Below, piece by piece: positions 45,776 to 57,171 of a stretch of DNA of 64,000 nucleotides. Numbering within the stretch: position 1 is the first letter of the stretch; every line of letters begins with the position of its first letter. The stretch lies in contig JAVTVX010000024.1 of the NCBI GenBank assembly GCA_033439265.1, positions 434,001-498,000 on the forward strand. The letters run 5' to 3'. The stretch comes from Dillenia suffruticosa. Taxonomy: Eukaryota > Streptophyta > Magnoliopsida > Dilleniales > Dilleniaceae. A program made the translations under genes and the position numbers. Below the pieces are notes generated by a model. It made no database searches, was not told the DNA's origin, and saw only the letters and a list, made by a program, of their open reading frames with translations.

Positions 45776-47894
45776 TTTTTTATTTTTTTATTTGGACTCC
45801 GATGTCAATTTTTGAATGCCAATCAAACCTCACGCTAAAATTTCTGAGTCACGAGTGGGGGCTACAAGGCCCAGCACAACAAGAGAACTAACAAAAAACC
45901 AAAGGACACCCGGACAAACAAAAAGTACCCAGAAGATAAAACCTCTAAATTTTCCTAATGGATGGAAAACCCTTGAATGGCGAACTATTCTTTCCCTTTT
46001 TCTGCGAGACAAACCCTTGATACTTAACATTATTTCCTACATAGGTCCAATGGCTCATTTAGTTGTGACAAGACATAAGTACCAGTTATTATCTTTATGT
46101 TTCAAGCATTTAATCGGTTGCTAGGAAATATCCTACACATGCTGATGATTGCTCCCTCAAGTAGAAAGAAACTAAACATTTTTTATTTTTGTCTGTGTGC
46201 GGGTCCTATTATTAGAGTTTGACTAGGGTATCCCAAAATTAGTGTAAGGTGGAATTTCCATATACCTAAAATTGATAGCGAGAGTGATATGCAGGAGGGC
46301 ACTACTACCAAAATGGCATTGTTCATCAATTAGCTTAGTTGAAAGTTTGAAATATGCATGTATGTATGCATGTTTTTTGTAATCTTCTTATCAGAAATAT
46401 CAATGGCAAAGAATTGTAAACCACACATAGGGTAGCCTTTTACTGAGCTCTTATATGTACCGAATAGGTTAAATAAATCATAAATCATATTTTATGTAAT
46501 AATTTATATTAGTGTATATTAACGTATTCGTAACCAAATCAACTTTTGACTAATTTAAATAAATATTTATTTAAGAATTTATTATAACATATTAATATAA
46601 ACTTATCATGTAATATTTACTCTATCTGATTCATGTTTAATTTATTTTCTCTAATATTATTCCCACAAAACAAAATTCTGCAAGTAATTTGAATAGTCTA
46701 CAAATGATTTGACTGTGGGAAACTTCGTGGAAGCTTTGGACTTCATATTAATTTAACACATGTGATTTTAATCTAAATCTACCTAAGATTGGAAGATCAT
46801 GAGGTGGACCTTAGTTGTGAATAACTAACCATATAAATGGGTCTCTGAAATTCTCACAATATTGGTTCTTCTAAGGGGGCTTTGAGTGTATGACAAGAAA
46901 TCTATGCGCCAGCAGCCACCATCCCCCACGAAATCGGAAATGTGAATGCTCTCCTCCTCCTCCTCCTCCTCCGGATCCCACAAATCATTGGGCGACTTTA
47001 TATTCTAACTAGTCTCTTCCTCGTAACCTCTTACTTGGCAGCAAAAACAGTATTAAAGAAGAGGGCCGCCTCTTTGAGAAATTATTATTCATCATGCCAA
47101 AAGAATCTAATTTGCTAGATGATTTAATAGATCATTACATTAAAACATAGGAGAATAGACATTTTACCAACTATGCTTTTGCTAACAAGGTTCAAGAGTG
47201 TTTTAACTGAGCAAGAGGACGAGAATGACAAACATAAATACTTTTTTCATATTATTATGAAAACTTTTACTAGTCAGCAAATGTTTGTTTGAACTATAAT
47301 TATTGATCATAAAATATTCCCTTATTTTTTCTTTCTCCTTCTGGCCTCTCGCTCTTTAGACTTGGTAAAAGAGAACTTAAAATTCTAATAAATAGGACGC
47401 CCTTGTTTTTGAAGAATGACATCTTCCATTATGTGTTTGATCAAAATATAGAAGAAGAAAAGAAGCTGCCTTGAAATGAACAAGATATAATTAAGCAAAC
47501 ATCCGCAAATAAAATAATGCCGACACTACCAAATTCCTCTTTTTTTTTTTTTTTTTCTTCTCTCTCTCCAGAGTGTTGTTCAACAAAAGATATAAAAGAA
47601 AAAAGAATTAACCTGGGGAGAAGAGAGAGGAGGCTATATGTTAACACATCTCAATCATTACCAAATTTTATTCTTTCTTTGTTCTATCAAATTCCATTGA
47701 CCTTGCTCTTTGCGAGCCCCATTGCCTTCACATCTTCACCGGCTCCACTCTTACCTCCTCCCCACCACCGCTAAAACAAAAGCAAGTAAAAATGCCTGAC
47801 ACAGTAAAAACATTAACCGTTCAACTCGCTCAAATGAGGTTATCAATTTATAACTGATAAATATATCACCACTCTCTTCCCCCGTCTCTCTCTC

Positions 47895-49076
47895 TCAAGG
47901 TGATTGAGCACTGTTTGGGCCCTCGAAATGGAGAAGTTGACCGCTGCATTTGGGGCACTGAGTCGCTTGTTTGGAGATCATGTAATACATGAGACAGCGC
48001 TTGCAACCTTTGACAACAAGAACACTTCCTTTGCTGTTGCTGCCACATTCATCACAGTCAAGAAGACTGCGTAGCTGCTGATCTCTTGACCCAGATGCTG
48101 GAGATGACTCCGATGAAGACTCCTCGCTGTCGCACGAACTATCCTCTCCCTCTGAATAGTACATATCAACTATTAGCCGATCCGGCCTCATCAACCTCGG
48201 ATCCTCGTTCGATTTCATTCCCGTTTTCCAGTTTATATAATATTTCTCTCCGGTCTGTACCCAACACACCAACATAGAAAATTTATTAATATCCAAGACT
48301 AAGCACCGCAGACATTATTTTTGAAGATCAAGAAAAGAATGTTTCCGAGAACCCCATCAAGGATTAATGCAAATTATCATCAAACCCGAAAGAATAATAT
48401 ACTAAAAAATTTTAAAAACACTCAAAAAATTTCTACCCCACAAATGCTTTCTTTTTTTTCTTTTTTTTTTTGTTCTTCTTTGTATTCTCCTTTTGAGTTT
48501 GCTTCTTTTGTTCAAAAGAAAAAGATGGAGGAAAAAGGGTAAATTGCCTTTTAGGGTTTATGTTGACTGGAAACCCTATATTCCAGAGAGTGTACAGAGA
48601 AAAGGAGACATCAAGATTAATAGCAATAAATTCCCAAAAAAAAAAAGTGCTCAGCAATTAATAGCCCAACCCATAAAAAGCGACAAAAGAAACACTGAGA
48701 GCAATTAAAGATCTGTTCGCCCCCTCCCCCGTCCAAAAGAAATGTCATTTATTGAAACAAAAACAAGCGAAGCGATCGAGCATACGATAAACAAAACCTA
48801 GGAAAAACAGAAAAACAACAAAAAAAAAAGGAAAGAAAGAATGAAAACCTTCAAATCGAGACATTGCTCCCAAAAATAAGGAAGAGGGATTTCAGAATTG
48901 AGTTCCACAGTTTTTTGGGAAAGAATAAGATTGTTTTCCGGTGAATCTGAAGTGGCTGAATCCCCAAATCCACCGAGTTCCACAGCGGCATCTTCGCTTC
49001 TTTCTTTAATGGTACACTTTTCTAGTAGAGATCTCTCCAACGATTCTGTATTCGTCGCCATATTTGGAGGTGTCAT
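47895..49076 (-). CDS. WW-domain protein, CURLY FLAG LEAF1-like
   Basis: Two exons, 49076-48849 and 48254-47895, join at a phase-0 GT-AG intron to give 195 residues; a second Met six codons in (MATNTES) is an equally likely start, giving 190. The WW-like domain is split by the intron: LPYFWEQCLDLK, then TGEKYYINWKTG and EDPR, with the two Trp at 69 and 85. A Ser/Glu-rich acidic stretch follows (EGEDSSCDSEESSSESS). A C-terminal Cys-rich part has CDECG, CKRC and CPKC pairs, probably binding zinc. Arabidopsis and rice relatives (CFL1) act with HD-ZIP IV factors in cuticle formation. The assignment rests on the WW motif and Cys-pair layout; the physiological role here is inferred. Confidence 0.88.
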
Positions 49077-50146
49077 ATTCCTCCCTCCCTCCTCTCGCTC
49101 TCCCCCTCTATCTATTCTATCTCCACAAAATAGCCTTTTTGAAATCTAAAACAAATCAAAGAGAGGAGAGAGAGAGATGGAGAAATTAAGGGAGGAATGA
49201 GGATTTTAAAGAGAGAGAAAATGCAAATATGGTAATATTGCTGGCGAGTGAGTGTATTTTCTCACATAATGTATTTATTTTGGTATTATTTGAGATCGAG
49301 AATAATGATTTATTTATTTATTTATTTATTAAAAGACTTATAAGCGCACTCGCAGTATGAATGCGCGTGAGAATCTTTGCACAGGAGGAAGTCGGTGGGC
49401 CAATGCCTGTCCACACCTGGCTGGAACCGAAGCTTTGTCTCAATTGGGCTCTCTGGTTCGCACATCACGCTCCTCTGTCAAGCGTGTTGGTCTTGCCTTG
49501 TGTTTTTGTGTACTATTACATCTTATATAATCTTAATGTTTATCATAATTTAAAAAAAGTCGGTGAAATTTTAATATATATATATATATATATGAACGTG
49601 GGTATGGTTAAAAGCAAAAAATGAAAAAATGTATGGGTGAGAAATTAGGTCGGTTGGGGGAGATGCATCTCTGCATAATTGCAAAATCTATTATTGACTG
49701 TCAAGGTAAAAAAAAAAAAAAAAACCGAAAGTTTTCTATATTTCAATTTTGAATTGTCTATAATATTACTCCCATGAGTGGGGTACTATTGGCACACTTG
49801 AGGTACAGTAAGAGGAAGATTATCAGATGATTAATGATAGATTAACAGAATTAATGAATATCTTGTAAAACTAATTAAGTGGACAAATAAATAAAGAAAT
49901 AAATAAACTAGTTTTTCCGTGTGTCTTTTGTCTTGTTAACCAATGATGGCACAGATACGCCCATGATAACATTAACCTCAAATTGTACGAATTTGAGAAG
50001 TGGGTAGGTGGGTGGGGTCTATGTAAGGAGCTGTGATTGAGGAAAAGAGAAAACAAGTGCAACCTAGCAAATTATTTAACATAAGATTGGCTAATTCAGT
50101 AATCCTACTTTAATTTATGTATGGTAAAGGAGATGTGATTGTAATA

Positions 50147-50196
<50 letters not shown>

Positions 50197-51954
50197 TTTG
50201 ATTTTTTTTCCCGGTGGGAGACAGAGAAAGGGACGAGGCAAATGAAGAGGGGGAAGGAGGGGAGAGCAGACAAGGCGAATGTCTTGGGGGAGACGACCGA
50301 GAACCTGACTGAGAAAAAGAGAATGGTTGAATGTTGGGAGGAGACAGAGCGAGAGAGAGATGTTTCAATCAGATAGAGAGTGAAGAATATTAAAAGAAAG
50401 AGAGAAAGCGAGAGACTTCAGACTTCAGTGTTCACGAGAACAAGGTTGGGGTTTGGGTATTGGGGTGGGGCGGTAGGGGGTAGGGGTCTCAACCCAAATG
50501 AGAGAGGCCCCGTCTATCCACCCAAAGCCCCAGACAGAATATTGTCCGGATTTTTCCTGATGGAGGAATCTATTCTTAACTCTTTTCCCCTTCACCCTCC
50601 TGACACTCACCGGTAACCACTCTCTCTACCCCCTCCCCCCGGGGATATCCTTTTCGTCCATTAGTATCATGGTGCTTTTTGCTTTGGTTAGGTGCCATTT
50701 CCATCATATTTTTAGGAGCTTGTCATTAAAGAAGAGCTATTTTAATGTTCCCACAACCTCATTTTCTTTGTCTACTTCTTATTAATAACACTACTGTTTT
50801 ATGTTTTGATGAGCAAAGGTGCTTTCGGTTTTTATAAATGGTCCCACCTAATATTTTTCATTTTACCTAATTTGAGTTTTGAGGTTTTTTTTAAGGTGAG
50901 AAATTAAAAAAAAAAAAAGGGCTTCTAACTAATTGCTTCTACTTGCTAGCAACCCACGCATTAGAAGAGCGCCTTTTAGCTGGTCATGATCACGAGGCAT
51001 TCATTTAGCCAGACAATTGCACAAGGTCAAACAAAATGCTGATATTTGCTGAATCAAAAGTTAGCAGACCAGAAGTATTCAACTAAAGTTGTACAATTTT
51101 ATTGTTGAAAGCAATTGGAAAACCAGTACCAAAAAAAAAAAAAAGAAAGCAATTGGAAAATTTAAAAGGATTTGATTCAGAAAGGTCGGGTCCTAGTTCC
51201 TACTGTGCAAACATCAAACCCCCCTTGTTTTGACATGTTTTGACTTTTGAGTGGCCTTCTCTTTCTCCTGGTAAAGCAGTTCTGCTTCCTAAAATAAAAC
51301 CTTAACTTTTTGCGTCACTTGTGATGGTTCTTTTCGGGCAGAGAATATCTCGTTTCACGGGGTTAATTCACCCTTTTGTGTTTAGAGAGAGCTTCTTGTT
51401 TTCATGCCGGGAGGATTGATTTGCGACACTCAGAAACTCTATGGGCCGAGAAATTAATAATAAGACTCCAATTTTCGTCATTTTTTTATAATTAATTAAT
51501 ATTTAAAATTATATTTTTATTAATTTGATTTGAATATTGTTAAATTTAATTTAAAAAATTCTTTTAATGTATTTTTTTAATTTTTAATTTTAAATATGAT
51601 TAAAAATATTTATACATAAAAATGCTTGGAAATCAATCGGTCTATTAGGAGTTTGCTATTTCACATTCATACTTGCCCATGCATTACATTACATGGGAAA
51701 ATGTGTCAACCTTTACTTTTCTCGGTGAGTGCTCTCTCTCTCTCTCTCTCTCTCTCGACAAGGGAAGAATCCAAGATAGTGATATAAAAGAGTTCAAATA
51801 AAAGGGGATAAACAATGCTTCTTTATTTGTACATGCATGAAGTGCACATTTCTCCCTATCAACAAGCCCTCTCTTGTTCACTAGAATTTCTTGTGAACCT
51901 ACTATTTGCATTTATGCCTTCAATCATGTACAAAAGCCAAGCAACAAAATGGCT
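49077..51954. other. 5' flank of the WW gene and intergenic DNA
   Basis: 49077-49200 contains the CT-rich leader (GA/CT runs) of the minus-strand WW gene. Beyond that no gene is supported. The segment 50200-50640 is GC- and GA-rich next to a long AT run and could be a promoter or UTR, but no coding exon was recognised. AT runs lie at 49575-49594 and 50143-50194, a TC run at 51729-51756. Confidence 0.5.
50143..50194. repeat. (AT)n microsatellite
   Basis: A long AT run with one TATT interruption near its left end. Confidence 0.95.
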
Positions 51955-52804
51955 TGTATAGAAGGTGAGTTTTGTTTTATAGATAATTGTTCCGTTGATT
52001 TAGGAAATCGGTGTTGATGAACCTTTTAGGCCTTTGAGAGAGATAGAACCTGTAAATAATTAAAGGATATTTAGAGATTTCGATATTCAAATAAAAAAAA
52101 ATAATAAAAGAATGAAAAACAGACTCAAGAAAGTTGTGGAATAGTCATGTGTTGCATTTGTGTGATTGGTGTAGAGTTCGTGAACGTGTTTGGTTGGTTG
52201 CCAGTACCGAATATATATAGCATGCATAGATAATAAGTTCTGTACATTTCTAGGGATGTAAAAATCTTAATTTTTTTTATAGAAAATTTATTAAGAAATT
52301 TTTAAAATTAAAAGATCTATGAAAGATTTAGGATCTTATTAATTAAGGGAAGTTTATATTATTATGAAGATTACCTGTCTTATTATAAGTGATTATTGAG
52401 ATTCGTTTCCTTATTGAGAAAAATTTATTCGAGATTAATTGATGCTCATATTTGATTAAAAAATATTTAAACTTTCTAGAAAATATTTTCCTTATCGGAT
52501 GATCACAAATAATAGAAATTACTTTCATATTGATATTGATGGAGAGTATTTGATAGGAGAGAGATCCGACTGCCGAGAGTTAGAATGACTAAGACGCCTG
52601 GGAATCGAGAGGTGAAGGGGCAGCTTCTCGAGAGGGCAAAACTGAGAGAGTCGGAAGACATGAGCAAGAGCACTCAACCAAGAGAGTACTCACCTGAGAC
52701 ACCGGGAGCTTGCTGAGTTGTTCACGGGCCTTACAGCCGTGGCCTAATGGGCTAATGTAGCCTCCGATCTTTGTGGTAACGAGTCATCAGATGATGTACC
52801 ATCA
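51955..52804 (-). repeat. Gypsy-family solo LTR
   Basis: It begins TGTATAGAAGGTGAGTTTTG, has the family's internal block (GAGATTTCGATATTCAAATA, then GAATGAAAAACAGACTCAAG) and ends GATGATGTACCATCA. It is about 850 bp, comparable with the LTR at 38436. No gag or pol lies next to it, so it is a solo LTR or fragment. No TSD was recognised. Confidence 0.75.
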
Positions 52805-53272
52805 ACTTGACACAGTATAAATTCACCAAAAACCTTAAAATAGGATTATAATATATAACAAGGGATATATTATTTCCCAATGATCTTAAATCAAGTATTA
52901 CTGCTATTATGATGCCTCCATTTAGCTCATTTACCTAAAAGAGAAAATTTTCTTTTTATTTGTCATTGAATTAATAACCTTAAATCTTTATACGAATTAG
53001 ATAAAATATTATCATTCTCTATAATAATTTTTGTATATCCCTATTGCAAACATTTAGTGGGATTAAATTAATAATTCTACCAATTATATAGGTAAGTAAC
53101 GATATACAAGAATTCACATAACCGACCCTTTTAAAACGGTTGATTATTGCTATTATTGTTGTAATTGATTTTGTAAGCATATCAAATTTTAACAATAATT
53201 TTATATTAACAACCAAATTTGTATGTCCAAATTGAAGATTCCATGGAAACCGGAAATCTGTGGTTACATAAT

Positions 53273-53297
53273 AAAAAAAAAAAAAAAAAAAAAAAAA
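53273..53297. repeat. Poly(A) tract, 25 nt
   Basis: An A homopolymer upstream of the LITAF-like gene. Confidence 0.93.
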
Positions 53298-53413
53298 TCG
53301 ATGGTCGCATGCTGATAAGCGGTTCGAACGCAGAATTTAGAAACCGGAAATTTGGCAATATTAACCTTTGGCTTCTGATAGATTTGTATGGTTGGTGGGC
53401 ATTAAGCACATAG

Positions 53414-53443
53414 ATTGGCATTGGCATTGGCATTGGCATTGGC
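53414..53443. repeat. (ATTGGC)n hexamer repeat, 5 units
   Basis: Five tandem ATTGGC units lie about 100 bp upstream of the LITAF-like start codon. Confidence 0.95.
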
Positions 53444-53587
53444 TTAGTTATTTATGCCACCGGGTGGCGTGCGCAAGAGCGACCCAGTAATCAGCCGCTG
53501 AATTTGCTCTTCGATCTTATTATCGTCGGCAAAGAGGAAAATGTCGAAGCCATCGAAGACAGAAGAACCGGTGGTCGGAATCCCGTA

Positions 53588-53655
53588 CATTTCACCGTTC
53601 CTGCCGCAGGGACAACAACAACATTTCACCGTTCCTGCCGCAGGGACAACAACAC
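53588..53655 (+). repeat. 34-bp tandem duplication in LITAF-like exon 1
   Basis: Two identical 34-bp copies starting CATTTCACCGTTCCTGCCGC stand head to tail. 34 is not a multiple of three, so one copy would keep the reading frame and two break it. The copies show no difference by eye, implying a recent event. Confidence 0.95.
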
Positions 53656-54620
53656 CATTTAGGGCAAAATCTGTATCAAGCCGGAATTGTCCCGCCCAAC
53701 GCCATTTTCGATGATCCCAAGGGAATTCCTTCGCAACAGACTGTCTACCGAGACACTCCCGCTCCTTTCAATTGTGTCTACTGTGGCAACACAGGTGTTA
53801 CCTCCGTCAGGTCTCCCTCTCTCTCTCTCTCTCAATTGATTGGGGTTTGACTGAATTCGATCATATTAGGGTTTTTTTAGTCGTTAAATAGCCTAACCCA
53901 GTTAAGGGGAGAATTTTGTTTGGTTGAATTTGAGTTGTTAAAATCACGTTTGAGTTGCATTAGGACTAGCCACCCCGAGGATTCCAGAAAGTAATGGTCC
54001 CTTGATAAACTTTCTTATATATCAATTCATCCTCCGATCAAATTTTATGACTGCAAGACTTAATATTGACTATGATAATGATTTAGATTTAGTATGAGAG
54101 CCTTTTCTTAAAAATGATCATGATAGTGATTTAAACTTGGTATGAGACCATTTTCTGGAAAATGACTATGATAATGATTTGAGACGCTTTCTGGTTAAAC
54201 ACTGGAAACATATTTGAAGCAAATCTTGAAAATGAGATGCAGTATGTGTATTGTGTATGTGTTTTTGATACTATTTGTTCTGTTGATTCTTTTCTTGCGC
54301 GTATTCCTTCTCCAAATGAGTTAAAACTAGGTCTTCCCACATTATTGTGGCTCTGTCTCACTTGATCCTTGTCTCTTGCTGGCACCCCACAACACAACTT
54401 TTGTATCATATGCCCATTCATCAGGGAATTTGTTTGCCAAATTGGAATCTTTTACTTTGGAATTTTGGTTCTCTTGTTTTCCCTGAGGTTGGGTTATCCT
54501 CTATTCATTCTTTTTCTTTAATGAAGTTCTTTTATCTTAGCTATCAAAGAAAGATGGAGTACTTTTTCTTCAACTTTGTGCCATTTATCCTATAAACAAG
54601 GACTTCTAAAGAGGGCCGCT

Positions 54621-54906
54621 AAGATGAGGTAGCTTTTTTTCTTTTCTTAATAAAAAAATAAATTGTATTAGATGTAACAAAGAATACACAAAAATTCCGA
54701 AGGATGAGAAATCCTCATAGATGCAAACAAGAAAAATACATAAATTAATGGATTACTGCCCTTCAATCCCTCCACAACTCTTCCAAACTATAGTCTTTAT
54801 AGATCTTAGAGGCATGAGCCCACATTGAAGTATAAAACACATTCTTATCCTATGGAAGAGAAGAATAGATAGTCTGATTTCTGAAGATTGTAACCAAGAT
54901 GAGGTA
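54621..54906 (-). mobile_element. Small retro-insertion with 11-bp TSD in LITAF-like intron 1
   Basis: AAGATGAGGTA occurs at 54621-54631 and at 54896-54906. Between them lie 264 bp beginning with a T-rich stretch (CTTTTTTTCTTTTCTT), the reverse of an A-rich tail, so the insert is in minus orientation. Its text (AATAAATTGTATTAGATGTA, GATGAGAAATCCTCATAGAT) resembles 3' ends of plant non-LTR elements. It has no coding capacity. Confidence 0.8.
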
Positions 54907-55372
54907 AGGTAGGATTAAACAGTATTCGTGGATGCAACAGTTTCTTAAAACCTTTTTTTTCTTGGTCTATCGTGAATGATACATCCCTTTACCCGTATGC
55001 CTTCTGGAAAGCTAATGGTCTATTTGCACTATAGATCAAAACCCAGTTTGGCTTCTGTTGTGGGCTGCATAATGTCTATGATGCTTGGATTTTGCCTTCT
55101 TTGCCTTTCCATGGAGTGCCTCTGGCACAAATATCACTACTGCCCAAGCTGCAAAGAAAAGGTTTCCCTTCTCAGCCCTCGCTTAACCTCATAATTTATT
55201 CTTTTCTTGTATGGGAGTTTTGTTTTTAATAATGATAAAAAAAAATAGAAAATGGCAATTATACTCACACTGACATTCTTTTCCCTGTAGATTGCTGATT
55301 TTGAGAAAAATGTATGTGCAGTAATCGGTCCGCCACACTGTCCACAAGAGCTTTGCATTGCCTACTTATTAG

Positions 55373-55626
55373 ATGAACCCTTCATTCTCTTCTTGATTGT
55401 GCTGTTTGCATATAATTTTTCCTTGTACAATTCGAATTGTTGGAACTTCATACATGGTCTGCTGTTAGACACAAACCTTCATAACAACTATAATGTCTAT
55501 GTCATGTGGTTAAAATATTTCTGTGATTTTTTCATAGTTATATTGATCTTTGATTGTGGCAACTGCACTACGGTGGGGGTAAAGAAGGGTGGCAAAAGCT
55601 ATGTGTTTGTGTATATATATTTATTT

Positions 55627-55666
<40 letters not shown>

Positions 55667-57115
55667 GCGTATTATCACTATTCAATACGGTAGAATTCTA
55701 ATTCTGACTTTTAATCTTAAAGATGATTAACTTGAACCTGAATGTACAACTAAAAAATTATTTAGCTTTTATCAACCAAGATTGTTTTTATATTGTTGCC
55801 CTACTTCGTCATAGGACTTCTAACTTTTGCAAAATATTGCAAAGAATGTTGAAAAGAATCCACAGGGAATTACCTTTTTTATTGGAAACGTTGAGGTCAT
55901 ATGATTGGCTTGACTTGTTCATGCATAAACATACAGAAGCATAGAAAACTAAAGCACTGGAACATAGATTACGTGGAACCTTTTTTGCTTGGTGGGGAGT
56001 TTGAATCTTTGCTTATATTGTGGTTAGATGCTCTGTTATTCTGAAAACTGTGTAGAATTTCAAGAGTTGAAACAGGCATGCATTTTGTGGGTGATAAAAT
56101 TCAATTTCACTAGATTCAATTGATTTTAAGTTTCATGCCAGCAGTTCCCTTTTCATGGAGTGCCATCTCTAAAATGCTTGGCAATGAGAAAATGTCACTG
56201 TCTAATTATGCATTCAAGGAAGCACCAATGTAGTTCAGAATCTGAAGTAGACATGTTGAACAGTGGAAGAAAATGCTTATGGTGGATGTTGATGAGGCGG
56301 CATTAAGTTCTCCACAGATATTCTAATTAAGCTTGTGTCTTATACTAAATGGGGTTCACTTGCCTTTATGTACTTAACCTTTCCTTAGTGGATCGGAGAC
56401 ATTTGCATACTTGCCAAAACATCGGGGAAGGAGTAGGTCTAGCATGAGAGATGAGAGGCAGTCAGGAGCCAAGGTGACCGCCTGCAAGCTTTATTGGATT
56501 CTAGTAAAGGTGCTAATGTGTAGTACCAAACCCTAGCTTAGCATGGAAAACATTTGTCTCAGTAAGCTGGCAGGCAAGTCATCCTTGGCTACCGAACTAT
56601 GACTCTCCATCCACATGTAAGACCTCTCTTCCTCTGAAGCTCTAATACTCTACTCCAGCAATCTACATTTGCATCGAAAAATGAGTTTTCTTTGTGCCCC
56701 TATTTATAACCCTAGCAATGAGTATACGAATCATCATATACTTCAAACTTATTATCCAATTCATGTTGGTGATCCTCTTAGAATATATTCTTGGGAATTG
56801 TTATGGTCCATAGTATGGAGGTCATGTTTTCTTTTCTAGGATAGGATATCATAAATCTTTATGGATAATACCGATGTTATCTCATGGTTCACGTTTTGTC
56901 CTTCTCATTATGGAAATGTAGGGAAATGGTTGTAGTGTAGTGTTGCGTCCTTGTTTTCATTGGCCCTTGTCTACTCCAAAGGTTGGTAGGAATATGGATT
57001 CATGCCCTTTCGAAGAATTTTTTGGGCTGTGATCTCAACCTTCCCTACGGTATAATGACATAAAGGGGGTTTTGACCTATCCCATACAAAGGGAGGAGGA
57101 GAACAGAATCTGATG
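55373..57115. other. Intergenic, no gene seen
   Basis: Downstream of the LITAF-like pseudogene there is a TG microsatellite (55629-55663) and unremarkable DNA. No exon of a known family was recognised on either strand. Confidence 0.5.
55629..55663. repeat. (TG)n microsatellite
   Basis: A run of about 17 TG units, the only long TG run in the window. Confidence 0.96.
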
Positions 57116-57171
57116 TAAAGCAGTCGTTTACCTTTCTCGGCCTTTTGGCTAAGATCAAGTAAAGCAGTCGT
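57116..57171 (+). pseudogene. Truncated U2 snRNA retrocopy with 12-bp TSD
   Basis: TAAAGCAGTCGT stands at 57116-57127 and again at 57160-57171. The 32 nt between them (57128-57159) match the first 32 nt of U2 snRNA: TTACCTTTCTCGG, CCTTTTGGCTAAG, ATCAAG, with only the first base differing from AUACC as I recall it. The copy stops just before the GUAGUA branch-site pairing segment of U2. There is no poly(A). It is far too short to function; it is a 3'-truncated retropseudogene. Confidence 0.87.

Larger units (their letters stand above)
41964..47890. other. Gene-poor intergenic region with microsatellites
   Basis: No gene could be supported in about 5.9 kb. Open frames over 42815-43207, 43285-43722 and 44023-44370 are GA/TC-repeat or low-complexity artefacts. 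The stretch holds CATC, TC, AAT and TCC microsatellites, a second copy of a dispersed repeat (45388-45775) and AT-rich filler. Confidence 0.55.
53541..55372 (+). pseudogene. LITAF-domain (GILP-type) gene broken by two frameshifts
   Basis: Family members are small membrane-associated proteins with a LITAF zinc domain; the Arabidopsis one (GILP) interacts with LSD1 and restrains cell death. Three exons are visible: 53541-53810, 55035-55161 and 55291-55372. Exon 1 starts MSKPSKTEEPVVGIPYI. A 34-bp unit is present twice in tandem (53588-53621 and 53622-53655), which shifts the frame; the start-codon frame reaches a stop soon after, while the conserved IVPPNAIFDDPKGIPSQQT and NCVYCGNTGVTSV lie in another frame. 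Exon 2 is intact: KPSLASVVGCIMSMMLGF, CLWHKYHYCPSCKEK. Exon 3 begins IADFEKNVCAV, but the usual C-terminus SFALP lies one frame away (SFALPTY then stop), so a second small indel is present. The zinc-binding Cys pairs themselves survive. It is probably a pseudogene, unless the duplication is an assembly or sequencing error. Confidence 0.86.

Noticed and set aside
45816-46124. 102-residue open frame, plus strand
   Set aside because: No domain or conserved motif, not supported by splice signals; judged a chance frame.
54435-54600. Hydrophobic open frame inside the LITAF-like first intron
   Set aside because: Simple T-rich intronic DNA; not part of the family's protein and not flanked by usable splice sites.
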